Source: JAFGPS01 sp964628465 (GTDB taxonomy: Bacteria > Planctomycetota > Phycisphaerae > Sedimentisphaerales > Anaerobacaceae). From it: 64,000 nt of DNA. The notes beneath the pieces were generated by a model, which was given only the letters and a program-made list of their open reading frames with translations, was not told the origin of the DNA and searched no databases. The stretch lies in contig CAZVOA010000003.1 in the NCBI GenBank assembly GCA_964628465.1, positions 158,734-222,733 of the forward strand, written 5' to 3'. Positions 7,926-16,894 of this stretch are shown here, piece by piece (position 1 is the stretch's first letter; every line of letters starts with the position of its first letter). Position numbers and translations under genes: made by a program.

Positions 7926-9578
7926 ATGAATATAATTATCATACATAAAAATAATCACTGTAAGGAAAGCGACCGCGAAGGATTTCTTCGTTTTGCATGG
8001 ACCGGTAGTCCGTTAGCAAAATTAACCTTCGATGGTTTTGATAAATATTCTTCAGTACAGGCCGCTAAGACGTTTTATGCTTTCCCTCAGGACTGGTCTG
8101 TTTCAAATGATGAATTCAGTAAAAGGATAATCTCGTATGATAAAAATATTCCCATTCCTTCGAGTCTCATAGATGGAACCGGCATGAAGATGGGAAATAA
8201 TAAATGGTTTGTTATTTCAAATGGAAGGTTCTTCACCCAAATTAATCAAAATCTGCTTAATCGAGTTTTGAATAATATTAAAGCGGATGTAATATTGATA
8301 AATGCTGAGAGTGGTTTGCTTGGCGGCCAGGAAAAGATTTGCCTTACTGAGCGTGGTAAAGTTGCAGGTTTTCGCCGTCTTTATTCTGAATCAGCGAAGC
8401 TATGCCCTATCACTGATGACTGGCCTGCGTATTTATTTATAAAACAGGAATTATTTAAGAAACTACTGGTTGAAAATTCTCTTGCTGTTTCTTTTTTGGA
8501 AATTATCGAAAGATGTAAAGCCAATTCATTAAAAGTATGTTCTCTTAACGCGGGCGGAGTATTGCTTGATCTGGAAAAAGAAGATTGCCTGCTTGATTTT
8601 TATAAATGGATTCTTAATCAGAAAAAGGATTCAGGATTTCGGCATAAGAATTCTGTAAAAATAGCAGGTGACTCAAGATTGACAGGAAAGGTGCTTACCG
8701 GCAGTAATGTCAGCATCGGTTCCAACGTACTAATAGCAGGTCCATCTGTAATCTGTGACAACTCTGTTATTGAAGAAAAATCTATAATATATTCCTCGAT
8801 AATAGGTCCGAATGTTGTTGTAAACGCAAATGGTTCTGTTCAAAACAGAATATACTGCGGGCAAAATATTCAAAATGATTCAAATAAAAATAGTAATACT
8901 ATACAATTGAACAGATTATCACTTACGCGAAGTTCTGAAGACTGTTTCCGGAAGTGGCCGAAATTCTCTTATCCTGGATTCATAAAGCGAATTGCGGATA
9001 TTGTTTTCGCGTTGATAGTATTAACATTATTTATACCTTTGTTTCCGTTTATCGCAATTGCGATAAAATTGACATCACCGGGACCGATATTCTATGGTCA
9101 CAAACGGCAGGGCCTTCACGGCAAAGAGTTTCATTGCCTCAAATTCAGAACCATGATTACCGGAGCAAATGAGATACAGCAGAAACTCCGTCATATCAGC
9201 CAGGTGGATGGCCCGCAATTTAAAATGGAAGATGACCCTCGAATAAATCTTGTTGGAAAATTTCTGAGAGAAACATATCTTGATGAGATACCACAGTTTT
9301 TGAATGTTTTATTCGGCCAGATGAGTGTAGTCGGTCCGAGACCATCGCCGGAATCGGAAAATACCTTATGCCCATCCTGGCGTGACGCGAGATTATCAGT
9401 CAGACCCGGCATTACGGGATTATGGCAGTTATACAGAACCCGTGAGCCGATGAAGGATTTTCAGGAATGGATTTACTATGATACCGAATATGTTAAAAAT
9501 CTTTCTATGAAAATGGATTGGAAAGTGTGCTGGAAAACGGCACAAAAGTTACTGGATACTTTTATCAGTCAATTCTAA
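7926..9578 (+). CDS. Initiating phosphoglycosyl transferase with N-terminal nucleotidyltransferase-like/LbH module
   Basis: The C-terminal third is a bacterial sugar transferase that loads the first sugar-1-phosphate onto undecaprenyl phosphate. A reentrant or transmembrane helix (IADIVFALIVLTLFIPLFPF) precedes SPGPIFYGHKRQGLHGKEF, CLKFRTM, LRETYLDEIPQFLNVLFGQM, VGPRP and VRPGITGLWQL, the full monotopic PGT signature set. Unlike the usual PssY/WcaJ designs, residues 1-245 look like a reduced nucleotidyltransferase (WFVISNGRFFTQINQNLLNR where active enzymes have NGD, then GGVLLDLEKEDCLLDFYKWI in place of the W-DIGT-Y segment), and residues 245-315 are hexapeptide repeats (IGSNVLIAGPSVICDNSVIE). 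No GGxGTRL loop is present. The gene lies 18 bases after the BY-kinase, so it is almost certainly co-transcribed with it. The head echoes that of the exosortase two genes upstream. Confidence 0.88.
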   Translation: MNIIIIHKNNHCKESDREGFLRFAWTGSPLAKLTFDGFDKYSSVQAAKTFYAFPQDWSVSNDEFSKRIISYDKNIPIPSSLIDGTGMKMGNNKWFVISNGRFFTQINQNLLNRVLNNIKADVILINAESGLLGGQEKICLTERGKVAGFRRLYSESAKLCPITDDWPAYLFIKQELFKKLLVENSLAVSFLEIIERCKANSLKVCSLNAGGVLLDLEKEDCLLDFYKWILNQKKDSGFRHKNSVKIAGDSRLTGKVLTGSNVSIGSNVLIAGPSVICDNSVIEEKSIIYSSIIGPNVVVNANGSVQNRIYCGQNIQNDSNKNSNTIQLNRLSLTRSSEDCFRKWPKFSYPGFIKRIADIVFALIVLTLFIPLFPFIAIAIKLTSPGPIFYGHKRQGLHGKEFHCLKFRTMITGANEIQQKLRHISQVDGPQFKMEDDPRINLVGKFLRETYLDEIPQFLNVLFGQMSVVGPRPSPESENTLCPSWRDARLSVRPGITGLWQLYRTREPMKDFQEWIYYDTEYVKNLSMKMDWKVCWKTAQKLLDTFISQF

Positions 9579-9617
9579 ATTTAAAGAATAAGTATTTTTT
9601 AATACAAGGAGATAAAC

Positions 9618-12600
9618 ATGCCCCGAAGATATTTTAACTGGAAATTAGCTGTAGTGCTGGTTATAGGTTGTTCTGTATTGGCAGTCACTGCAGTTGGTTT
9701 ACGAAAATGGCGTAATGCGAACAGTGCTCAAAAAGGTTTGATTCTTGGCAACAAGGCTTACGAAGAGCATGATTGGGAAGAAGCTGCAAAGGCTCTTGGC
9801 CGCTATATCGCTATTAATCAAAATGATGTAGAGGTACTGAAGAAATATGCTGATGCCCAGCTTAAAATACGGCCTTCAAGTGTCGATAATATTCAGCAGG
9901 CAGCTCAGGCTTATCGAATTGTCTTAAGAATAGAACCGGATAATTTCGAGGTGGCCGAACAGCTTACTGAACTTTATATTCTTATGGGAAGATATGGCGA
10001 TGCCGAACTGATTGCCGAGAGGGGGTTTGAAACAAAAACCAATCCAGAGTTGAGCCGATTATACGCAATATCGCTTGTTCATCAAAAAAAGTTTGAAGAT
10101 GCCGCGGAAGCATTGAAAAAACTTTGTGCGGAAAATCATGGTCAGGTACTTGCTTATGAAACAACGGGACAGCTTGCAGAGCAGCATCCGGAAGAATTCA
10201 CAGAGCCTGCTTCTTATTGGTATGATGAAGCGGTTAAAAACAATCCTTCTTCCGCTTTAGCTTATATTATGCGGGCTGGATATTATCGCAGAACAAAAGA
10301 AATTAATTCAGCTATTTCGCAACTGGAGGAAGCGGAAAAACTGGATTTATCAAAATCTGAAGTCAGTTTGAGACTTGCTATGGAATATTTAAATCTGAAT
10401 CTTCTTGATAAAGCTTATACTATTCTTGATAAAGTTAAAGAAATGTCACCGGAAGATCAGGGACTTTGGCAAATGATGGCTCAGGCGGCGTTAATGTCAA
10501 AATCTAAAGAAAAAATGTTGGAAACCGCCGAATCCGGCATCAAGGCACTTTCTAATCAGCCATGGGATTTTATACCAATAGCTTCGGAATTGTTTATTCG
10601 GGCTGGAGCTTTTGAAAAGGGTGAAAACTATATTTCCCAGTTGAAAGAAAAGAATTTCGACGCATCAAGCATTGCGTATCTTGAGGGTCTTTTATCAGCG
10701 GAAAAAGGGGATTTTCTCAACGCTTCCAAAAGCTGGAAATATTCTATTGCGTCAGGTAATAATTCAAACAAAATAAGAATGGAATTAGCATCAGCGTTAT
10801 TAAGTTCAGGAAATGTACAATCGGCGGAAAATCAGCTTCGTTCACTTGTTTTAGAGAGACCAGATTTTTTTGATGGTATATTGTCCCTTGCCAGAGTATT
10901 GGCGCAAACAGGAAACTGGGTCGAAGCTATGCAGTACATTCAAAAAGCTCTTCAGCTTTCCCCTGGAAATCAGGAAGCACTGTTATTACAAATGCATGCC
11001 CAGATAAATATGACAGGCTCTAATTCAGTAACTTCGCAGAATTTACAAAACATTGAGACTAATTTAGCTCGTCTGGATTCAGAAGGCGCCGGTTCGATTG
11101 AGACAGCGTTTCTTCGATACCAGATTGAAATGCGTAAAGGTAATTATTCAAAAGCACAGGAAATTATTAATCAGCTAAAACAGACATATCCGTCACAGGT
11201 TAATGTTTACCAGGCTGAAGCGGAATTGTATGCCGCCCAGGAAAAGATTGATGAAGCGATAATGTCTTTACAGCAGACCATAAAGAAATTTCCTGAAGCT
11301 TCAGGGCCGGTAAAATATCTTGCCGCTTTATTGGATTCACAAGGTAAAAAAGATGTCTGTGTTGAAGTAATTACACAAGCGTTAAATCGTATTGATGAAC
11401 AGTCAGTTCAGCGTGATTTGAATTTGCTTCTGGCGGCTTGCTATAACCGCTGGTCTCAAAAAGATAAAGCATATGAACTGCTTGAGAAGGCAGCGAAAAA
11501 ATATCCGAATGATATCCTGATAAAACGCAACTTATTGTTATGTGAGCAGGTTCTTGAAAAAAACGCGGAAGCACAGCAGCTTGTTGACGATATTAAAAAA
11601 CTTGAAGGAGATGACGGCTGGCAATGGAGGTATGAGCAGGCGAGAATATGGTATCTTTCCGATAAATTCAAAGATTATTATTCAGAAATAGTGCCGCTTA
11701 TCCAGAAGAATATACTGGACAATCCTTCCGACCAGGCAAGCCGCTTTTTATTGGCAAAGACTTACGAAAAGGCAGGATCTTATCAGTTGGCAATTACCGC
11801 GTATCGTGAAGCACTGAACGCATCGCCGGAAAATATGCAGATGTTAACTTCTCTGGTATCCGCTCTTTATCAAATTAAGGAATATGACCAGGCGGAAGAA
11901 TTGCTCAAACGTGTGCCGGAGCAGTCTATTCAGGATCCTCAACTCCAGAGATTAAAATTGCAAAGTTATCTCAGGCAGGGACAATTAGAGTCGGCTTCCG
12001 GTATTTTGCACGACTATATTGGAAATGATCCTAACAATATTGAAGCCAGTCTTGCTCTTGCTTTGCTTGATATGCAGCAGGGTAAATATACAGAAGCAGA
12101 CCAGCGTTTAAGTAAACTAAGAGCAGATGATCCATGTTCACTTGCAGTATCTTCGGCGCTAATCCAACTGAATCTCAAACTTGAAAAGCCTCAGGAAGCA
12201 TTGAAAGTTTGTGATGAACTCGTGAATAATATTAAGAATTCTTCCGCATATATTCTTCGCGCCAGAACATATGCCGCTTTGAAACAATCTGAAAATTGTA
12301 TTAAGGACCTTGACAACGCGGTTTCTATTGAGCCTGAAAATTCGCAGGTCTGGACTGCCAGAAGCGACTTCTTTACCGCTTCAGGTGATAAGGTTAAAGC
12401 GCTTGAAGATATAAGAAAAGCGCTGTCACTGGATTCGGAAAACACACAAATTCAAAAACGCGCGATTTCTTTACTGTTATCATCGAATCAGCCTGATATG
12501 ATTAGTGAGGGTAAAAATATTATTGAGCAGGCTCTGAAAAAAAATCCGGATGATGTTGAATTGGGTATGTATAAGGCTGGTTTATTACTTTCCGAAGGGA

Positions 12601-13781
12601 CCTCCCCGGCAATTACAAACGCCGGCCAGATTCTTCTGAAGATAACCCAGGATAATCCTGAATATAACAGGGCATGGCTGCTTCTTGGAGAAATAGCAAT
12701 GAAGATGGAACAGCCGAAAGACGCTATGGATTACGCCTCCCGCGGTCTGGTTTATAATCCGAACGATGAGGGTTTGCTGTTACTAAAAGCGCGTGCCGAA
12801 GCGGCGAGGTCGTCAGTCCTTGCCATTCCTACTCTTAAGGTACTTTGTGAGTTAAATCCGAATAATGTAGAAGCTGTTTCTTTTCTGGCCAATACTTACG
12901 TTAATACAAACGAACCTGCCAAAGCCGTAAGTTTTCTTCAGAATATTCTTACAAAGTGCAATGAATCCAATACAAGAGCATATAATATTACACTTGCCGC
13001 CGCGATGTATAAAGTCGGCGACAGGGAAGAAGCTCTAACTAAATTAAATTTACTTATGGCGGAAGTTCCGGAAGATTCATCTCCTTTATTGGCACAGGCG
13101 TATTTGTTACGAGATGCCAGGCTCTGGGGTGAGCTTCAGGACAAAACGCTTAGCTGGTACCAGCAGCATCCTGAACACAGTCTTGCTTTAATTACTATTG
13201 CCGGTAATCTTATATCGAATGAATCAATGGAATCGAAAAAGGTATCTGAAGAATTGTTGCGTGCTGTTATAAAAAATAATCCTGAAAATACTCAATCTCT
13301 TTATTCTTTGGCTGTTCTTTTGGGTATGACCGGTCGTTCGGATGAAGCGGCGGATATATATAGAAAGATTCTCGATATCGAGCCGGAAAATATAGTTGCG
13401 ATTAATAATCTTGCGTGGATACTTTGCGAAAATCAGGCCCAGCCGCAGCAGGCGCTCGAACTCGCGAAGAAAGGATTGCAGCAGAATCCTGATTATATAG
13501 ATCTTATTGATACTCGCGGCATGATTTACTTTAGATTGGGAAATTTCAAGGAAGCCGTCGAGGATTTCAGCAGGTGTGTTGAACTGTATCCAGAGTTGTC
13601 ACCGCAATCAGCCGTGTCGCGTTTTCACCTGGCAAAAGCTTATGCCGGTTTGAAGAATAATGTAAGAGCCGTTGGTTATTTAAAAGAAGTTCTTAATTCA
13701 AAAGAGCAGATTGGCGGCTTGACGGCAAAAGAAATTGCTGAAGCGCAGAATTTGTTAAAACAGCTACAGGAGGAGATTTAA
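9618..13781 (+). CDS. Very large membrane-anchored TPR protein of the exopolysaccharide locus (PrsT-like)
   Basis: This 1387-residue protein is built almost wholly of tetratricopeptide repeats. It begins with a basic stretch and one hydrophobic segment (LAVVLVIGCSVLAVTAVGL, about residues 10-28) that should anchor it in the inner membrane or act as an uncleaved signal, leaving the repeats in the periplasm. Typical repeat cores such as AQAYRIVLRIEPDNFEVAEQ and AITAYREALNASPENMQML recur at about 34-residue spacing, so some 30 or more repeats are likely. Large TPR proteins accompany exosortase/PEP-CTERM exopolysaccharide loci (PrsT), where they are thought to scaffold polymer assembly or export; that role here is inferred from family and position. 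AAGGAGATAAAC precedes the ATG. No enzymatic domain was seen. Confidence 0.85.
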   Translation: MPRRYFNWKLAVVLVIGCSVLAVTAVGLRKWRNANSAQKGLILGNKAYEEHDWEEAAKALGRYIAINQNDVEVLKKYADAQLKIRPSSVDNIQQAAQAYRIVLRIEPDNFEVAEQLTELYILMGRYGDAELIAERGFETKTNPELSRLYAISLVHQKKFEDAAEALKKLCAENHGQVLAYETTGQLAEQHPEEFTEPASYWYDEAVKNNPSSALAYIMRAGYYRRTKEINSAISQLEEAEKLDLSKSEVSLRLAMEYLNLNLLDKAYTILDKVKEMSPEDQGLWQMMAQAALMSKSKEKMLETAESGIKALSNQPWDFIPIASELFIRAGAFEKGENYISQLKEKNFDASSIAYLEGLLSAEKGDFLNASKSWKYSIASGNNSNKIRMELASALLSSGNVQSAENQLRSLVLERPDFFDGILSLARVLAQTGNWVEAMQYIQKALQLSPGNQEALLLQMHAQINMTGSNSVTSQNLQNIETNLARLDSEGAGSIETAFLRYQIEMRKGNYSKAQEIINQLKQTYPSQVNVYQAEAELYAAQEKIDEAIMSLQQTIKKFPEASGPVKYLAALLDSQGKKDVCVEVITQALNRIDEQSVQRDLNLLLAACYNRWSQKDKAYELLEKAAKKYPNDILIKRNLLLCEQVLEKNAEAQQLVDDIKKLEGDDGWQWRYEQARIWYLSDKFKDYYSEIVPLIQKNILDNPSDQASRFLLAKTYEKAGSYQLAITAYREALNASPENMQMLTSLVSALYQIKEYDQAEELLKRVPEQSIQDPQLQRLKLQSYLRQGQLESASGILHDYIGNDPNNIEASLALALLDMQQGKYTEADQRLSKLRADDPCSLAVSSALIQLNLKLEKPQEALKVCDELVNNIKNSSAYILRARTYAALKQSENCIKDLDNAVSIEPENSQVWTARSDFFTASGDKVKALEDIRKALSLDSENTQIQKRAISLLLSSNQPDMISEGKNIIEQALKKNPDDVELGMYKAGLLLSEGTSPAITNAGQILLKITQDNPEYNRAWLLLGEIAMKMEQPKDAMDYASRGLVYNPNDEGLLLLKARAEAARSSVLAIPTLKVLCELNPNNVEAVSFLANTYVNTNEPAKAVSFLQNILTKCNESNTRAYNITLAAAMYKVGDREEALTKLNLLMAEVPEDSSPLLAQAYLLRDARLWGELQDKTLSWYQQHPEHSLALITIAGNLISNESMESKKVSEELLRAVIKNNPENTQSLYSLAVLLGMTGRSDEAADIYRKILDIEPENIVAINNLAWILCENQAQPQQALELAKKGLQQNPDYIDLIDTRGMIYFRLGNFKEAVEDFSRCVELYPELSPQSAVSRFHLAKAYAGLKNNVRAVGYLKEVLNSKEQIGGLTAKEIAEAQNLLKQLQEEI

Positions 13782-13784
13782 ATA

Positions 13785-14093
13785 ATGCAGTTACCTGAGC
13801 CACAAGCTGAAAATAATCAAAACGAATTATTTTCTAAATATATGGTATTTGATGATAACCAATGGGCATATTTACAAAAATATTTTAATTTAACTTCAAG
13901 TGAAAGAAATATAACGGAACTAATGTGTCAGGGACTCAGTGAAGAAGGTATAGCCAGGCATATGAATATACAAAGAGGAACAGTAAAAACCCACGCGAGG
14001 AATATCTACAGAAAGATGCACGTAAAAAATAAAATAATGATGTTATTGAATTTTATTAACATAATTAGAGAACAATCACAAAAAGTCAAATAA
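13785..14093 (+). CDS. Stand-alone LuxR-type HTH regulator, first of a pair
   Basis: This 102-residue protein consists of an approximately 35-residue N-terminal segment and a LuxR/FixJ-type helix-turn-helix (LTSSERNITELMCQGLSEEG, then IARHMNIQRGTVKTHARNIY RKMHVKNK). There is no receiver or ligand-binding domain, so it resembles GerE-like single-domain regulators. The short segment before the HTH (MVFDDNQWAYLQKYFNL) is shared with the next gene. The start lies three bases after the stop of the TPR gene, with GGAGGAG inside that gene's end, so the two are translationally coupled. It probably controls the exopolysaccharide locus itself, an inference from position. Confidence 0.85.
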   Translation: MQLPEPQAENNQNELFSKYMVFDDNQWAYLQKYFNLTSSERNITELMCQGLSEEGIARHMNIQRGTVKTHARNIYRKMHVKNKIMMLLNFINIIREQSQKVK

Positions 14094-14129
14094 TAATATA
14101 ACAATTATTATTGCATGTAGATAAATGTT

Positions 14130-14438
14130 ATGGATAATAAAAACACGTTAGATAGATATCAAGGTATTAATTCTTTTTATAGATGCCCTGAAGTCGAACT
14201 TTTCGATGAGAAAGAATGGTCATTAATTATGCGAAAATATAATTTGACTATTCGAGAAATTGAAGTTGTACATATGATTTTAAAAGGATTTAGTTATAAT
14301 AATATTTCAAAACGATTCAATATTGAACCTTCTACAGTTAAAGTTCATTTGCGAAATGTTTATAAGAAAGTTAATGTTAATAGTAGAATGATGCTTGTTT
14401 TAACATTTATTGATTATGCCAAAAGGTGCAATAATTAA
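14130..14438 (+). CDS. Stand-alone LuxR-type HTH regulator, second of a pair
   Basis: This is a second 102-residue LuxR-type DNA-binding protein, diverged from the first but of the same length and plan. The pre-HTH segment VELFDEKEWSLIMRKYNL matches the first protein's layout (F-D-x-x-x-W and Y-x-L-T). The HTH reads LTIREIEVVHMILKGFSYNN, then ISKRFNIEPSTVKVHLRNVY KKVNVNSRM. The recognition-helix residues differ between the two (QRGTVKTHARN versus EPSTVKVHLRN), so they may bind different sites or form a heterodimer. It sits 36 bases after the first, and no receiver domain is encoded nearby, so the input signal is unknown. No clear Shine-Dalgarno precedes the ATG. Confidence 0.85.
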   Translation: MDNKNTLDRYQGINSFYRCPEVELFDEKEWSLIMRKYNLTIREIEVVHMILKGFSYNNISKRFNIEPSTVKVHLRNVYKKVNVNSRMMLVLTFIDYAKRCNN

Positions 14439-14479
14439 AAAGATGTTAAGATAATGAGCCATAGAAAATAGAGAATAAT

Positions 14480-15580
14480 ATGTTAAAGATTATAAATATT
14501 GTGGGCGCTCGTCCAAACTTTATGAAAATAGCTCCGATTATGAAAGCTTTTCAAGCTTCGGAGAAGGTTGAGGCAATGCTCGTACATACAGGTCAGCATT
14601 ATGATGAAAAAATGAGCGATCTTTTCTTTCGTCAGCTCAATATTCCTGAACCTGATATTAATCTTGAAATAGGTTCATCAAGTCACGCAGTTCAGACTGC
14701 TAATATTATGAAAGCATTTGAGCCTGTATTACTTGAACACAAGCCGGATGCAGTTCTTGTTGTCGGAGATGTTAATAGTACAATTGCCTGTGGCCTTGTA
14801 GCTGTAAAACTGGGCATAAAACTTGTACATGTTGAAGCCGGTCTTCGCAGTTTTGATAGAACTATGCCGGAAGAAATCAATCGAGTGCTAACCGATTCAA
14901 TCAGCGACTTGCTGTTCTGTACGGAACAGAGCGGCGTGGATAATCTCATAAAAGAAGGAGTATCGAAAGATAAAATATTTCTCGTTGGAAATGTAATGAT
15001 TGATACTCTTATATCAAATAAAGCAAAAGCAGATGAATCTGATATCCTGGAAAATTACAATCTTAATAGTTCTAATTATGCCGCATTGACTTTGCACAGG
15101 CCGTCAAATGTTGATGACCCTGTGGTTTTCGGCAGGATAGTGGATGCCCTGGAAGTTATTCAGAAAGATATGCCTGTTATTTTCCCGATTCATCCAAGAA
15201 CCCTTAGAAACCTGAAGTCGTTTAATTTCGAGGCAAGGTTTAAGCAATTACCTAATCTGAAATTAGTTGAACCTTTAGGTTATCTCGATTTTCTCAAGAT
15301 TATGTCTTGTGCGAAAATTGTTTTGACTGATTCAGGCGGCATTCAGGAAGAGACAACAATATTGAAAGTTCCATGCCTGACACTTCGCGAAAATACCGAG
15401 CGGCCGGTTACCGTAGATAGCGGCTCAAACCAGATTGTTGGTACGAATACTGAAAAGATTATTCAGGCATATAATCATGTTATGAAATCCAATTCAAAAA
15501 AAACGAAAACACCTCCTCTTTGGGACGGCCGTGCTTCAGAACGCATTGTGAAAGTTCTTTGTGATTACTTAATTAACTGA
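14480..15580 (+). CDS. wecB: UDP-N-acetylglucosamine 2-epimerase (non-hydrolysing)
   Basis: This enzyme interconverts UDP-GlcNAc and UDP-ManNAc in the cytoplasm. The sequence is a full-length (366 aa) family member with the start IINIVGARPNFMKIAPI, the HTGQHYD motif, VVGDVNSTIA, VHVEAGLRSFDRTMPEE-INR, LTLHRPSNVD and the UDP-binding SGGIQEETTI segment with the following C-L-T-L-R-E-N-T-E-R-P-V stretch. It closes the exopolysaccharide cluster and would supply ManNAc donor for the GT26 transferase at 2750-3505. The ATG at 14480 is preceded by AGAGAATA, a modest ribosome site. Confidence 0.95.
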   Translation: MLKIINIVGARPNFMKIAPIMKAFQASEKVEAMLVHTGQHYDEKMSDLFFRQLNIPEPDINLEIGSSSHAVQTANIMKAFEPVLLEHKPDAVLVVGDVNSTIACGLVAVKLGIKLVHVEAGLRSFDRTMPEEINRVLTDSISDLLFCTEQSGVDNLIKEGVSKDKIFLVGNVMIDTLISNKAKADESDILENYNLNSSNYAALTLHRPSNVDDPVVFGRIVDALEVIQKDMPVIFPIHPRTLRNLKSFNFEARFKQLPNLKLVEPLGYLDFLKIMSCAKIVLTDSGGIQEETTILKVPCLTLRENTERPVTVDSGSNQIVGTNTEKIIQAYNHVMKSNSKKTKTPPLWDGRASERIVKVLCDYLIN

Positions 15581-15677
15581 ATATAATTTAATATTCTATA
15601 TCAAAAAACAGTGATCAGATAGTATTCATCATTTAATTATATAATAGTTGTCAAGACTGGAAACATGGTTTTGCATT

Positions 15678-16190
15678 TTATGCCATCATGTGTTTTTTTG
15701 AAAAATGTTGGATAAGTGCGATTGTCCATATAGTTATAGCCACAAGGAAACCGACAAATAAAAACCAAAACAGTTCGTTGGGCATTTTTACAGGGGAACT
15801 TTGATTCGCTTTCACTATAGAGTATTGTATTCCTGCAAAAAATAATACCATAATACATCCAAACCAAATCATTTGGCGGGACATATATAAACAGGTCTGA
15901 TGTTTACGTTCCGGCGAGAGCCAGTAATCGCGGTTTGGAAGATTAATAAAACTCGTCGGAATAAATCTGCTAACCAATCCAATACATGCCAAAAACCACG
16001 AAATTCCTATACCGAATAATGCGAAAAATAACAAATGTTTATCCCTGCTCATCCAGCCGTCAGGTGTTCCATCAAAGCTAAAATGAGTCGCAACACGTTC
16101 AGGCAATTCTGAACTTGAGTAATACACATACACCAAAAATCCAATACTGAGAACCACCAGAACCAATAACGGTAAATATATTGTTTTCAT
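15678..16190 (-). CDS. DUF1648-domain membrane protein
   Basis: This small integral membrane protein has about four predicted helices. The first is an N-terminal helix (YLPLLVLVVLSIGFLVYVYY). The DUF1648 signature follows (SSELPERVATHFSFDGTPDG then WMSR), in which P-x-x-x-x-x-H-F is the conserved core. Further helices lie near residues 50-75, 107-127 and 141-161. DUF1648 proteins are found in SdpI-like immunity and other membrane proteins, but on its own the domain gives no firm function. It is transcribed leftward, converging on wecB, and opens the small accessory island between the polysaccharide locus and recA. Confidence 0.75.
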   Translation of the reverse strand: MKTIYLPLLVLVVLSIGFLVYVYYSSSELPERVATHFSFDGTPDGWMSRDKHLLFFALFGIGISWFLACIGLVSRFIPTSFINLPNRDYWLSPERKHQTCLYMSRQMIWFGCIMVLFFAGIQYSIVKANQSSPVKMPNELFWFLFVGFLVAITIWTIALIQHFSKKHMMA

Positions 16191-16244
16191 AACTGTATCA
16201 AAATATCATTGTTAAACCTGCAAAACAGGTCACGGCAATAATAT

Positions 16245-16493
16245 TCAGCTTCCTTTTTCTTCTTTCCCAAAATGTTTGAAAAAGAGTTCTTTCGACATTT
16301 TCACGCCTTCTTCGGACAGAACGACTGACTTTGCTTTTGTTTTTGGATCGCTTATATAGCCCTTTTCATGGAGTCTGTTCATTGCTTCCCAATCCTGTCC
16401 TTTCCATGCTCGTGTGCCGTAATTGTCGGTTTCGCTTGTCAGATACAAAAGCGCCAGAACGATTTCATCAATTTTGTCTTCGTCATATTCCAT
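16245..16493 (-). CDS. DUF6429 family protein
   Basis: This is an 82-residue soluble protein with the conserved DUF6429 core: KIDEIVLALLYLTSE near the start, then RAWKGQDWEAMNRLHEKGYI, SDPKTKAKSVVLSEEGVK and an F-x-K-H-F tail. Family members are small and of unknown function, often found as single genes in accessory DNA. The layout suggests a winged-helix-like fold, but this is inference. A GTG at 16508 is in frame; the ATG at 16493 is preferred because AAAGGAAATGCT places a ribosome site six bases before it. Confidence 0.7.
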   Translation of the reverse strand: MEYDEDKIDEIVLALLYLTSETDNYGTRAWKGQDWEAMNRLHEKGYISDPKTKAKSVVLSEEGVKMSKELFFKHFGKEEKGS

Positions 16494-16620
16494 AGCATTT
16501 CCTTTCACTAATTATCATAACGGACTAATAATATGGGGTCAAAAAAATAATAGGCAATTGACCCAAGCCATCGAGATTGTTAGAAGAACATTGATTATTA
16601 GGGTAATCCTGAAATGATAA

Positions 16621-16894
16621 ATATTCCAAAAAACAATGGTCTTAAAGTAAGCTTAGGTGTTTTGAGGTTACCGGTATTGCTAACGAATGGAGCGATATAG
16701 ATTTAGTTGTGGTATTACCTGACATCGATAAAAAAATCGAATGTAGAATATTAGACAAGCTCTGGCAATATGCAGACCGAAAAGATTCTCGTATCAAGCC
16801 AATCCCATACAGCCTCGAACGCTTGGAAAAAGACGATTACACACCAATCATCGACATCGCCTGCAGCGAGGGAACTATTGTAAAATTAAATTAA
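16621..16894 (+). pseudogene. Broken MNT-type nucleotidyltransferase
   Basis: The 3' part reads as the core of a minimal nucleotidyltransferase: NEWSDIDLVVVLPDIDKKIE with the metal-binding pattern S-D-I-D-L, continuing to CSEGTIVKLN and a stop. The N-terminal part, which should carry GSxxxG, is scattered over other frames: IPKNNGLKV in one frame from the ATG at 16615, and a VF-stop-GYRYC stretch that resembles FGSYxxG. So at least two frameshifts and a stop break the gene. Members of this family act as toxins or antitoxins in MNT/HEPN pairs; no HEPN partner is nearby. An ATG at 16709 is in frame but would skip the catalytic S-D-I-D-L block. Confidence 0.6.

Noticed and set aside
3583..15580. 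PEP-CTERM-type substrates of the exosortase in the locus
   Set aside because: No protein in the window ends with a PEP-like motif, a helix and a basic tail. Substrates, if any, lie elsewhere.
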